A stretch of DNA of 13,409 nucleotides, from contig CANGVB010000032.1 of assembly GCA_947456995.1 (NCBI GenBank), positions 1 through 13,409 of the forward strand, given 5' to 3'. Each line of letters opens with the position of its first letter. Position 1 is the first letter of the stretch. The notes beneath the pieces are model-generated. The model did not search any database, was not told where the DNA came from, and saw nothing but the letters and a program-made list of their open reading frames with translations. The position numbers were made by a program, and so were the translations under genes. Positions 1-7,077 of this stretch are shown here, piece after piece. This stretch comes from Bryobacteraceae bacterium. GTDB taxonomy: Bacteria; Acidobacteriota; Terriglobia; Bryobacterales; Bryobacteraceae.

Positions 1-1242
1 CTCACCTACGACGAAATCGCGCCCTTCTACGACCGTGTCGAAGAACTGATCGGCGTTTCCTCTACCGTCGAAGCCGTTGGTGGCTTCCCGCTCAACAAAG
101 GCCTCGCCCCCTTTCGCCCAAAGCCAGCCGAGGTGCTGCTAACCAAGGCCTGCGAGTCCCTCGGTCGCGGCCTGAAGGTCCTGCCTATCCCCAAGGCGAT
201 CCTCAGCCAGGATCACAAAGGCCGCCCCGCCTGCCATTACTGCGGGCCCTGCTGGCAGGGTTGTGATTCCGGCTCCAAGTTCGATTCCCTGCGTGTCTTC
301 ATCACTGCCGCACGCAATAGCGGCAAGCTCGACTTGATCCCCAACGCCCGCGTCCGCAATCTCGAACTCGGCAAAGAAGGCACCGTCCAGACCGTTCGCT
401 ACTTCGATACTGAAAAACGCGAGTGGCGCGAACTGCAAGCCAAAAGCTTCATACTCTGCGCCGGCGCGATCGAAAGCAGCCACATCCTTCTCAACTCGAG
501 AATCGCCAATTCCAGCGGCCTCGTTGGCCGTTACCTCAGCGAACACCTCTACACCGCCGTCGGCGGCCATCTGCCTCAGTTGATGAACCGCAAAGTCACC
601 AACGAAGACGGCAATGGCGCCCACGTCTTTATCCCCGACCTCACTGAAAACTGGCGCGGCAACAAATTCATCCGCGGCTACCAGATCTTCCCCACCGGGG
701 GCACCAACGAATTTACGCTCGTCGGCAATAACATCCCCGGCTACGGCAAACAGTGGATGGATGCCGTACGCGCCTATTACACTGCCGGGGTCAGCGTTCA
801 GTTTCAGGGTGAAGTGCTTCCTTACAAGGACAACCGCATTGAACTCGACCCAACTCTCAAAGACGACGCTGGCATTCCGGCCGCGCGCTTCAACTACGCC
901 TGGCATGAGAACGAGCGCGCCATGTTTAAAGACATGATCGAGGTGGGCCATGAGATCCTGCACAAAGCAGGTGCTGAAATGTTGCCCAACGCAAATCCCA
1001 AACCAGACCCCTACGGCCACTCCATCCACTACGTCGGCACCACTCGAATGGGCAACGACCCGCGCACCAGTGTCACCAACAAATGGAGCCAGTCGCACGA
1101 CGTACCCAACCTCTTCATCAACGACGGCGGACCATTCGTAACGGCCGGCAACCAGAACCCTACCCTCACCATCCTCGCCTTTGCCATGCGCTCCAGCGAA
1201 CGCATTGCCAAACTAATGAATAGCGGCAAATGGAAAGACTAA
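1..1242 (+). CDS. GMC family FAD-dependent oxidoreductase (5' end missing)
   Basis: The reading frame is open from base 1, so this is the C-terminal 413 residues of a protein that in this family usually has about 550-580. The N-terminal FAD-binding Rossmann motif lies outside the window. A Cys cluster, C-x2-C-x2-C-x3-C, sits at 232-264. A typical GMC segment (CAGAIESSHILL) starts near base 457. The C-terminal domain carries the usual catalytic pair: His in SIHYVGTTRMG (codon at 1027) and Asn in NQNPTLTIL (codon at 1156). GMC enzymes oxidise alcohols or sugars with FAD. Membrane-linked members such as gluconate or fructose dehydrogenases pass electrons onward and have Cys motifs in a similar place, so an Fe-S cluster is possible but unproven. 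The substrate cannot be told. The end overlaps the next gene by 13 bases. Confidence 0.88.
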   Translation, partial: LTYDEIAPFYDRVEELIGVSSTVEAVGGFPLNKGLAPFRPKPAEVLLTKACESLGRGLKVLPIPKAILSQDHKGRPACHYCGPCWQGCDSGSKFDSLRVFITAARNSGKLDLIPNARVRNLELGKEGTVQTVRYFDTEKREWRELQAKSFILCAGAIESSHILLNSRIANSSGLVGRYLSEHLYTAVGGHLPQLMNRKVTNEDGNGAHVFIPDLTENWRGNKFIRGYQIFPTGGTNEFTLVGNNIPGYGKQWMDAVRAYYTAGVSVQFQGEVLPYKDNRIELDPTLKDDAGIPAARFNYAWHENERAMFKDMIEVGHEILHKAGAEMLPNANPKPDPYGHSIHYVGTTRMGNDPRTSVTNKWSQSHDVPNLFINDGGPFVTAGNQNPTLTILAFAMRSSERIAKLMNSGKWKD

Positions 1243-2042
1243 AGCGGCTCTGGCCCGAAATCAAACCCACTCTGCACTACTGGGCAGAAACCGAGACCCA
1301 CGTCTATTCCTTCAGCGTCGCGGCCAACGTGCTGCTGAGCTTCTTTCCCTTTCTGATCGTGATGACCAGCATCATGCGTTTCGCATTGCACTGGTTCAAC
1401 GTCGAGAAAGGAATCTATGTGGGCCTACAGGATTACTTCGCCGGCGAGACAGGTGCCTTCCTCGTCCGCAACCTCCAAATGTCCGTTTACACCAATGGCA
1501 AAGCACTCAGCTGGGTCTCGATGGTGTTGTTGCTCTTTACCGCCAACGGCATCTTTATGCCGCTTGAGGTCGCATTCAATCGCATCTGGGGAATCAAAGA
1601 AAACCGCAGCTTCCTCAAGAATCAGTTAATCAGCCAGGGCCTCATTCTCGGCTGTGGCTTCCTCTGGCTGGCAACAAGCGCACTCACCGCCCCCGTAGTC
1701 AAGATCGGCTGGCTCAGTGCAATCGTCTACAAGGTCGCCTCACTTCCGATCACAATCGGAATCGTATTCCTAACCTACTGGCTACTCCCGAATGGAAAAA
1801 TCCCGCCCTTGCTCGTACTGGTTGCTGCTGTTTTTGTTGGTCTCGCCATCGAGTTTATGAAGCTGTTGAACTTGCTCATCTGGCCCTGGCTCTTCTCCAA
1901 AATGACTCACGAATACGGTGTATTCAACCACTCGGTCACAATCCTACTCTGGAGTTTCATCTTCAGCATGCTGGTGCTTGGCGGTGCAGAGTGGAGCGCA
2001 CGCAAGGCCCGGGAGATGGGTCTCGAAATCAAGAAAGCTTGA
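1230..2042 (+). CDS. YihY/BrkB family inner-membrane protein
   Basis: The product has 270 residues with about six hydrophobic segments, near residues 26-52, 92-120, 132-155, 165-187, 190-222 and 235-252. This is the pattern of the YihY/virulence factor BrkB family. Family marks include the SFFPFLIVMTS stretch after the first helix, FNRIWGI at 116-122 and the terminal helix ending GGAEWSARKARE. The family was once mislabelled ribonuclease BN; its molecular function is still unclear, and transport or envelope roles have been proposed. The ATG lies inside the end of the GMC gene in another frame (13-base overlap), so translation is probably coupled. No Shine-Dalgarno sequence is visible. The 3' end overlaps the converging YceI-like gene by 14 bases. 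Confidence 0.88.
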   Translation: MERLKRLWPEIKPTLHYWAETETHVYSFSVAANVLLSFFPFLIVMTSIMRFALHWFNVEKGIYVGLQDYFAGETGAFLVRNLQMSVYTNGKALSWVSMVLLLFTANGIFMPLEVAFNRIWGIKENRSFLKNQLISQGLILGCGFLWLATSALTAPVVKIGWLSAIVYKVASLPITIGIVFLTYWLLPNGKIPPLLVLVAAVFVGLAIEFMKLLNLLIWPWLFSKMTHEYGVFNHSVTILLWSFIFSMLVLGGAEWSARKAREMGLEIKKA

Positions 2043-2490
2043 TCTTGAAGCTCAGCCTCATCGTGGGGTCTGTTCCAATTGTCCCGAACGCTGCGCTAGG
2101 AGGCTTTAGCCCGAACAGGCGCATGTCCACTGCAGCTGAGCCCTCAAAAACGTTCGTCGATGTTTCTTTGTAAACCACGCCAATCGGAGCACTCTTGCCA
2201 CGAATCGTCAGCAAGCCCGACTCCGATTTGTACACGATCTCGGGATGTCTTTCGGCGTCCAGCATGTCCTTTACGGCGTAGGCGGCAACCTTCTTGAGGT
2301 CATCGGCTTTGAGCCAGTCATCCTTGCACTCAATGCGCCGGGCATCCAGTGAGATCTCATAACGGTTTGGATTCCGCTCGCCTTTGCCGCGGTAGGCCGG
2401 AAACTCAAACACGTGTTTTTTGCCCTTCATGAGTCCCGTCTTGAATACCTCAAGACGGATGTAATTTTCAGGTCCTGGCGCGATATTCAT
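2029..2490 (-). CDS. YceI-like domain protein
   Basis: The product has 153 residues and looks like a compact YceI-type lipocalin-fold protein. YceI proteins bind isoprenoid or other amphiphilic lipids. Matching marks are the opening beta strand with FKTGLMKGKKH (16-26), the helical part with DDLKKVAAYAVKDML (63-77), HPEIVYKSESGLLTIRGK (82-99), and the closing strands around VDMRLFGLKPP and MRLSFKIKL. There is no signal peptide, so it is probably cytosolic, unlike E. coli YceI. I chose the ATG at 2490. A TTG at 2511 would add seven residues, and GGAGG lies only one base before the ATG, so the start is not certain. It diverges from the ECF sigma gene only 30 bases away, and its 3' end overlaps the YihY gene. 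Confidence 0.72.
   Translation of the reverse strand: MNIAPGPENYIRLEVFKTGLMKGKKHVFEFPAYRGKGERNPNRYEISLDARRIECKDDWLKADDLKKVAAYAVKDMLDAERHPEIVYKSESGLLTIRGKSAPIGVVYKETSTNVFEGSAAVDMRLFGLKPPSAAFGTIGTDPTMRLSFKIKLS
2436..2458. promoter_or_regulatory. 9-bp perfect inverted repeat near the divergent YceI/ECF starts
   Basis: CCGTCTTGA and TCAAGACGG are exact reverse complements separated by ATACC. The dyad lies within the first codons of the YceI-like gene and 63 bases upstream of the sigma factor ATG. Because the two genes diverge with only 30 bases between them, their control sites must reach into coding sequence. It could be an operator, but a 9-bp dyad is expected about once by chance in a window of this size. 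Confidence 0.25.
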
Positions 2491-2520
2491 ACCTCCACCA
2501 TACCCTTTCAACCATTCGCG

Positions 2521-3060
2521 ATGAATTACACTGACGTCTTGGAATCAAACCAGGCAAAAGTATCGCTGGAAGACTGGATGCAGCGCTATCAGGCTGGTGA
2601 AGGCGATGCTCTGGAGGCGTTGGTCAAAGAAGTAAGCCCGCGCTTGAAGGCCATTTTCAGAGGGGGCTCACCAGACTCTGAAATTGAAGAACTGGTTCAG
2701 GAAACCTGGTTCCAAGTCCACCGCAGCAGACACACCTGGCGCCCGGGTGAAATGCTGCTCCCCTGGGTTTACTCCATCGCCCGGCACATCCGCAGCCAAA
2801 GCTACCGAAAACGTACCCGGCGGGCCGAGGTTGAGCTTGATGAAAAAATATCCATACCTACACCGGAACTTTCTTACGGTTTCGAGCAATTGCTCAGTGA
2901 GCTGCCTGAAAGCCAGAGAGAAGTATTGATCCTGATGAAAGTTGAAGGAAGAAGTTTAGAAGAAGTCGCCGCCGCCACTGGCTCGAGTGTCGGCTCGGTG
3001 AAACAAAAGGTGCATCGCGCTTATGAGAAACTGCGCCGCATCCTGGGAGGTATGGAATGA
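2521..3060 (+). CDS. ECF-type RNA polymerase sigma factor
   Basis: The product has 179 residues. Sigma region 2 spans about residues 20-100, with QAGEGDALEALV, EIEELVQETWFQVHRSRHTW and the promoter-melting part PWVYSIARHIRSQSYRKR. Region 4 spans about 120-175, with LPESQREVLILMKVEGRSLEEVA followed by the helix-turn-helix GSSVGSVKQKVHRAYEKLR. Only regions 2 and 4 are present, which defines an ECF (group IV) sigma factor. The ATG at 2521 is preferred because the longer in-frame extension back to 2413 runs through the opposite YceI-like gene and looks non-protein-like. No Shine-Dalgarno sequence is visible. The stop overlaps the start of the NrsF-like gene as ATGA, so sigma and anti-sigma are translationally coupled. 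ECF genes are commonly autoregulated. Confidence 0.93.
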   Translation: MNYTDVLESNQAKVSLEDWMQRYQAGEGDALEALVKEVSPRLKAIFRGGSPDSEIEELVQETWFQVHRSRHTWRPGEMLLPWVYSIARHIRSQSYRKRTRRAEVELDEKISIPTPELSYGFEQLLSELPESQREVLILMKVEGRSLEEVAAATGSSVGSVKQKVHRAYEKLRRILGGME

Positions 3061-3632
3061 GCACCTTCGCTCCCGTAAAGCCATTACGTCCGGCCTGGCA
3101 GATCGCATTGCTAGCCGCGTCTGGGGCATTGCTAATAGCATTCACGGCTGCAGCAATCCTTGGCTACGCAACTCACGACTCCTTTAGCTGGCGCACCTGG
3201 CTCCTTCTTGGCGTATCCTTTGCCGTGGCCTTCTCTGCCACTAGCTGGGCGGCGGCTCAGTGGATGAGTCCAAGTGGGCGCACTTCGTTCTGGGGGCCAG
3301 TGCTAGCGCTCTTGCTTGCAGTCAGGGGGCTTGATTCGGGTTCAGCGCTCGACATTTTCGTTGCCTCCTGGGCTGGCCTCTGCCTTTCGATCGGCTCGAT
3401 CTTCTCGCTGGCCACAGGAATCTTTCTCCTGGTCGTTTTCCGGCGAACTGCGCCCATCATGCGGCAACGGGTTTCCACCGCAGTTGGGGTCCTTTCGGGC
3501 TTTGCCGGATTCCTCGCCATCCAGCTCCATTGCCCCATCAATGAGTTCTGGCACATGCTCACCGGCCACGCACTCCTGCCCATAATTTGGGGTCTGATCG
3601 GATACTTCGTTTCCCGGCTTGCATTTCGATGA
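3057..3632 (+). CDS. NrsF/DUF1109-family anti-sigma membrane protein
   Basis: The product has 191 residues and about six membrane helices (near 15-37, 46-68, 78-98, 100-127, 139-157 and 171-188). The IQLHCP motif before the last helix is the hallmark of DUF1109 proteins. Cys109 (in WAGLCLSIGS) and Cys159 (in LHCP) are 50 residues apart; in Caulobacter NrsF two conserved cysteines with, as I recall, the same spacing sense redox or metal stress. NrsF holds its ECF sigma factor at the membrane and frees it under stress such as chromate or cadmium. The immediate upstream sigma gene, joined by ATGA, fits this role. The inducing signal here is inferred from the family and is not shown by the sequence. 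Confidence 0.82.
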   Translation: MSTFAPVKPLRPAWQIALLAASGALLIAFTAAAILGYATHDSFSWRTWLLLGVSFAVAFSATSWAAAQWMSPSGRTSFWGPVLALLLAVRGLDSGSALDIFVASWAGLCLSIGSIFSLATGIFLLVVFRRTAPIMRQRVSTAVGVLSGFAGFLAIQLHCPINEFWHMLTGHALLPIIWGLIGYFVSRLAFR

Positions 3633-3643
3633 ATCAGTGTTGA

Positions 3644-3649
3644 TAGACT
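3644..3649 (+). promoter_or_regulatory. possible -10 element before the Gfo/Idh/MocA gene
   Basis: TAGACT fits the loose TAnnnT pattern and ends 10 bases before the ATG at 3660. A TTGCAT 19 bases upstream (3619-3624) could be a poor -35. No Shine-Dalgarno sequence precedes the gene, so a transcript starting at or just before the ATG is possible. The motif is weak. Confidence 0.2.
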
Positions 3650-3659
3650 AGTGGCATCT

Positions 3660-5063
3660 ATGAGTCAGAAGCAGGTCCTGACGCGTCGTGAGGCGTCGAC
3701 AATTGCGGCTGCGGCCGCCACGTTAAGCATTACCGGAGCACCCTTCATTTCGAAGGTCAAAGCCGCCAATAGTACGGTGCAGTTTGGCTTCATCGGCACA
3801 GGTAGCCGCGGCCAGTATCTTTTGCAGCACCTCAAGGGCATCGACAACGGCACCTGTGTCGCCGTTTGCGACGTCTATGAGCCCAGCATGCGCAAGGCTG
3901 CCGAAGCCATCGGTACCAAACCCAAGCAGTTCAAAGACTACCGTGAACTCCTCGCCGACAAGAGCGTTGATGCGGTCCTGATCGCAACGCCCCTCTACAT
4001 GCACTTCCCTGCCACCCGCGACGCCCTCGACGCCGGCAAGCATGTCTTCTGCGAGAAGAGCCTTGTTTTCAAGCCTGAAGAAATTCACGCCCTCCGTGCC
4101 CTCTCCAACTCGAAGCCGAAACAAACCCTCCAGGTCGGCCTCCAGCGCCGTTACTCCAAGTTCTATCAGACCGCCAAGCAGATGATCGACAAGGGCATGC
4201 TCGGCACCGTCACCCACATCCGCGGCCAATGGCATCGCAACACTTTCGCCAAAGACCCCTGGAACAAGCCGCTCCCGAAGGATCGTACCGACAAGGATGT
4301 GAACTGGCGCAAGTACCGTGAATTCTCCGGTGGCCTCACCGCTGAGCTCGCCTCCCACCAGATCGACGTTGCTGACTGGATGTTCGGCTCACAACCCGAA
4401 TACGTCGTCGGCGTCGGCGGCACCGATTACATCAAAGACGGCCGCGACATCTTCGACAACATCCAGTTGATCTTCAAGTACCCCAAGGGTCAGAAGCTCC
4501 ACTACAGCTCGATCACCACCAACCGTCACTGCCCGCTCTTCAACGCGGAGCGCACTGAATTTGGTGAGTGCATCATGGGTACCCAAGGCACCATCCACAT
4601 CACCGTAGGCACCGACAGCGAGCCCGCCCTCGGCATGTGGTACATGGAACCTGCCCTGCCCAAGGTAGAAGGCGCAGACAAGAAGGCCCCGGCCGCCGTG
4701 GCTTCTCCTTCGCTCTCATCCACCGGCAAGGGTGGCAAGGCTCTCCCGATCCTGCTCGACAAAGATCAGGTTACCGGCAACGACAGCTTCGTCGACCGCG
4801 AACTCAAGTTCGCCCGCCGCTGGCTCTATCAGAAGGGTGTTCTGGTACCGGAAGAAGACCGCAATCCAGTCGACATCGAACTCGAAAGCTTCTTCAACGA
4901 CATCAAGAACGGCACCCGTCCGAAGTCAGACCTCGAAGTCGGTCTTCACGATTCCGCCGCTGTCATGCTGGCCAACCGCTGCATGTACGAAGAGCGCAAG
5001 GTTCTCTTCAGCGAAATCGATAACATGGGCAAGGCTGAAGCCAAGCCCGCAAAGAAAGCCTAA
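3660..5063 (+). CDS. Tat-exported Gfo/Idh/MocA family oxidoreductase
   Basis: The product has 467 residues. It starts with a twin-arginine type signal: TRREAS at 8-13, then an Ala-rich hydrophobic stretch to about residue 36. A Rossmann NAD(P)-binding domain follows, with GFIGTGSRG at 43-51 and the catalytic Glu-Lys at 132-133; the usual Pro after EK is Ser here. The C-terminal domain has GGLTAELASHQIDVADW (224-240), including His233 and Asp236, typical of this family. Secreted members use tightly bound NAD to act on sugars, some as glycosidases such as GH109; the substrate here is unknown. ATG at 3660 is chosen over GTG at 3651 because it sits directly before the signal peptide; neither has a visible Shine-Dalgarno sequence. 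A Pro/Ala/Lys-rich stretch (330-360) interrupts the C-terminal domain, and the tail is Lys-rich. Confidence 0.88.
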   Translation: MSQKQVLTRREASTIAAAAATLSITGAPFISKVKAANSTVQFGFIGTGSRGQYLLQHLKGIDNGTCVAVCDVYEPSMRKAAEAIGTKPKQFKDYRELLADKSVDAVLIATPLYMHFPATRDALDAGKHVFCEKSLVFKPEEIHALRALSNSKPKQTLQVGLQRRYSKFYQTAKQMIDKGMLGTVTHIRGQWHRNTFAKDPWNKPLPKDRTDKDVNWRKYREFSGGLTAELASHQIDVADWMFGSQPEYVVGVGGTDYIKDGRDIFDNIQLIFKYPKGQKLHYSSITTNRHCPLFNAERTEFGECIMGTQGTIHITVGTDSEPALGMWYMEPALPKVEGADKKAPAAVASPSLSSTGKGGKALPILLDKDQVTGNDSFVDRELKFARRWLYQKGVLVPEEDRNPVDIELESFFNDIKNGTRPKSDLEVGLHDSAAVMLANRCMYEERKVLFSEIDNMGKAEAKPAKKA

Positions 5064-5069
5064 GAGTTG

Positions 5070-5501
5070 ATGATTACCTGGTGGATGTGGATGGTGGCGG
5101 GCTTTCTTATGCTCGCCACTGAAACACTTGTGCCAGGTTTCTTTTTGCTCTTTTTTGGAATTGGAGCCGTCTTCATGGGCTTCTTCCAATTGCTCTTCCC
5201 AGGTGTTCCGCTCTGGATCGAACTCCTCATCTTCCTCGCCGTATCCACCGCCTGGCTGGCCATGTTTCGGGGCAGACTCATTGCTTACATCGAGAAGCGC
5301 AATCCGCCTAAAAAAGTCGACTCCATCGAAGGCGAAACCGCGGTGGCCACAGAGGACATCGCACCCGGCCAGGTCGGCAAGGCAGAGCTTCGTGGCGCCT
5401 CCTGGAATGCACTCAATCTTGGCACCGTGCCCGTCTTAAAGGGCCAGCGTTGCCAGGTGGAAAAGATAGACGGACTCACCCTCAAGATCCGGGCCATGTA
5501 G
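5070..5501 (+). CDS. NfeD family membrane protein
   Basis: The product has 143 residues: about three hydrophobic helices (near 4-20, 22-44 and 47-66), then a soluble OB-fold domain (about 85-143). The sequence IEGETAVATEDIAPGQVGKAELRGASW is the usual NfeD OB-fold start and GQRCQVEKIDGLTLKI its end. The length fits the short, protease-less NfeD class (like E. coli YbbK/YbbJ partners). These proteins are nearly always encoded next to an SPFH/stomatin protein, and the gene 10 bases downstream is exactly that. The role is thought to be assembly or regulation of SPFH membrane complexes. I chose ATG at 5070 over the adjoining TTG at 5067. It lies 6 bases after the Gfo/Idh/MocA gene. Confidence 0.9.
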   Translation: MITWWMWMVAGFLMLATETLVPGFFLLFFGIGAVFMGFFQLLFPGVPLWIELLIFLAVSTAWLAMFRGRLIAYIEKRNPPKKVDSIEGETAVATEDIAPGQVGKAELRGASWNALNLGTVPVLKGQRCQVEKIDGLTLKIRAM

Positions 5502-5504
5502 AAT
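5499..5504 (+). promoter_or_regulatory. possible -10 element for the SPFH gene
   Basis: TAGAAT differs from TATAAT by one base, includes the NfeD stop codon, and ends 7 bases before the SPFH ATG at 5512. That spacing would place a transcription start at the ATG itself, giving a leaderless message. There is no convincing -35 box and no Shine-Dalgarno sequence, so the match may be chance. Confidence 0.22.
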
Positions 5505-5511
5505 AGGCCCC

Positions 5512-6462
5512 ATGGAAGCCTTATTCGCTGTAGTAGCCCTGACAATCCTTTTCTTCATCGTGCTCGCCAAAACTGCTGTAGTGGTGCCGCAGCAAAACGC
5601 CTACATCGTAGAGCGGCTGGGGAAATTCTCGGGCGTCCTGCCGGCAGGATTTCACATCCTGGTTCCCTTCATCGACGTTATCCGCTACAAACATGTGCTC
5701 AAGGAAAATGCCATCGACATTCCAGAGCAGATTTGTATCACTCGCGACAACGTGCAGGTAGGTGTCGATGGAGTTCTCTACATGAAGGTAATCGATGCGG
5801 AAAGAGCCTCATACGGCATTTCCAACTTTGCCTTCGCAATCTCCCAATTGGCGCAGACCACATTGCGTAGCGAGCTCGGCAAGATCGAACTCGACCGCAC
5901 CTTCGAAGAACGCACCAACATCAACACCAACATCGTCAGCGAACTCGACAAAGCTACCGAACCCTGGGGCATCAAGGTCTTCCGTTACGAGATTAAGAAC
6001 ATCACCCCGCCAGCAGACATCCTCGGGGCCATGGAAAAGCAGATGCGTGCCGAGCGCGAAAAGCGCGCCACGATTCTGACTTCAGAAGGCACCCGCGACG
6101 CGGCCATCAATACCGCTGAAGGTGAAAAGCAGCAGACCATCAAAAAGTCAGAAGCCGCCAAGCAACGCCAGATCAACGAAGCCGAAGGTCAGGCCGACGC
6201 CATCCTTTCGATCGCAAAAGCCACTGCAGAAGGCATTCGCGAAGTAGCGGAAACCATCCAGATGCCGGGCGGTATGGAAGCCGTTCAGCTCCGGCTCGCC
6301 GAAAAGTACATCGAGCAATTTGGCAATCTCGCCAAAACCGGCAACACCATGATTGTGCCGTCCAACGTCGCCGATGTCAGCAGCATGCTGGCCAGCGCGA
6401 TGTCGATCATCCAGCAGAAGACACCTGTCATGCCGCCGCCACCGTCGCGGCACTCGGCATGA
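5512..6462 (+). CDS. SPFH/Band 7 (paraslipin/stomatin-like) protein
   Basis: The product has 316 residues and is a full-length paraslipin of the QmcA type. One N-terminal membrane helix (about 3-21) is followed by the SPFH domain from VVPQQNAYIVERLGKFSGVLPAG to about residue 180, with ERTNINTNIVSELDKATEPWGI and the KNITPP motif. A long charged coiled coil rich in Ala, Glu, Lys and Gln (about 180-245) follows, then a C-terminal part with LAEKYIEQFGNLAKTGNTMIVPSN, which is strongly conserved in this family. Such proteins form ring-like oligomers in membrane microdomains and work with NfeD, whose gene is directly upstream. The stop overlaps the next gene as ATGA. The last residues are Pro-rich. 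Confidence 0.95.
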   Translation: MEALFAVVALTILFFIVLAKTAVVVPQQNAYIVERLGKFSGVLPAGFHILVPFIDVIRYKHVLKENAIDIPEQICITRDNVQVGVDGVLYMKVIDAERASYGISNFAFAISQLAQTTLRSELGKIELDRTFEERTNINTNIVSELDKATEPWGIKVFRYEIKNITPPADILGAMEKQMRAEREKRATILTSEGTRDAAINTAEGEKQQTIKKSEAAKQRQINEAEGQADAILSIAKATAEGIREVAETIQMPGGMEAVQLRLAEKYIEQFGNLAKTGNTMIVPSNVADVSSMLASAMSIIQQKTPVMPPPPSRHSA

Positions 6463-7067
6463 GTTCTGCATGGCTCAACACCGAGCTTGAAACTTACGAA
6501 AGCCATGTTGCACTAAGCACTGTTGGCCAGGCCGCCGCAATTCGAGAGGCCATACGGGAGGCTGTCGAACAGCTGAAGCCTGAGAGCTTTCTCTATCTTG
6601 GCTGCGCTGGCGGCAATGGGCTCGAAGCTTTTTCAAGCCAGCGAGTGGTCGGCCTCGACCTCAATCAAACCTACCTCGACAGAGCGCGAGAACGCTTTCC
6701 GGCCGCTGGCTTCATGCAGTGCGATTTGAATCAGACTCTACCAAGCTTGGGAAGCTTCGACCTCGCCTTCGGTGCCCTCGTATTCGAGTACATCGAGAAT
6801 CTGAACGACCTGCTCAATCAGTTGGCACAGTTTGTAAATGGGCATCTGGTAGTGCTGCTTCTGGCAACACGAGAAGGAGCTCCTGCTGTTTCGGATTCTC
6901 CTTACCGGGAGCTGCTCCAACCGGTCGGGCGTGAGTTCAGATACCTTTCGATTGAAAGCTTTCTGGAAACTGCAGCTCTTGCAGGTTTCGAAGTTGCCGG
7001 TAAACAGGAAATCGCCTTGCCTGCGGGCAAGTATTTCGTTTCCATTAAGCTCAGAAGACGACTATGA
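6459..7067 (+). CDS. class I SAM-dependent methyltransferase-like protein
   Basis: The product has 202 residues. SAM-binding motif I is FLYLGCAGGNGLEAF (44-58), the acidic end of strand 2 is VVGLDLN (63-69), and the motif IV region is FDLAFGALVFEYI (100-112). These fit a Rossmann-fold class I methyltransferase. The substrate is not evident: there is no N/D-PP-Y/F motif of nucleic-acid amino-methylases. The C-terminal part, with FRYLSIESFLETAALAGFEV, resembles small-molecule or UbiE-like enzymes. The ATG overlaps the SPFH stop (ATGA), so the two proteins are made together. A specific functional link to the SPFH complex is not established. Confidence 0.75.
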   Translation: MSSAWLNTELETYESHVALSTVGQAAAIREAIREAVEQLKPESFLYLGCAGGNGLEAFSSQRVVGLDLNQTYLDRARERFPAAGFMQCDLNQTLPSLGSFDLAFGALVFEYIENLNDLLNQLAQFVNGHLVVLLLATREGAPAVSDSPYRELLQPVGREFRYLSIESFLETAALAGFEVAGKQEIALPAGKYFVSIKLRRRL

Positions 7068-7077
7068 TGGATCTAAA

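Noticed and set aside
139..1098. Minus-strand open frame of 319 codons opposite the GMC gene.
   Set aside because: The plus strand encodes clear GMC motifs throughout; the long antisense frame follows from GC-rich third positions.
2413..2520. Upstream in-frame extension of the ECF sigma factor (36 codons).
   Set aside because: It runs through the start of the YceI-like gene on the other strand, and ECF factors normally begin close to region 2, as ATG 2521 does.
3723..4358. Minus-strand open frame of 211 codons inside the Gfo/Idh/MocA gene.
   Set aside because: It is a shadow of a strongly recognisable plus-strand enzyme.
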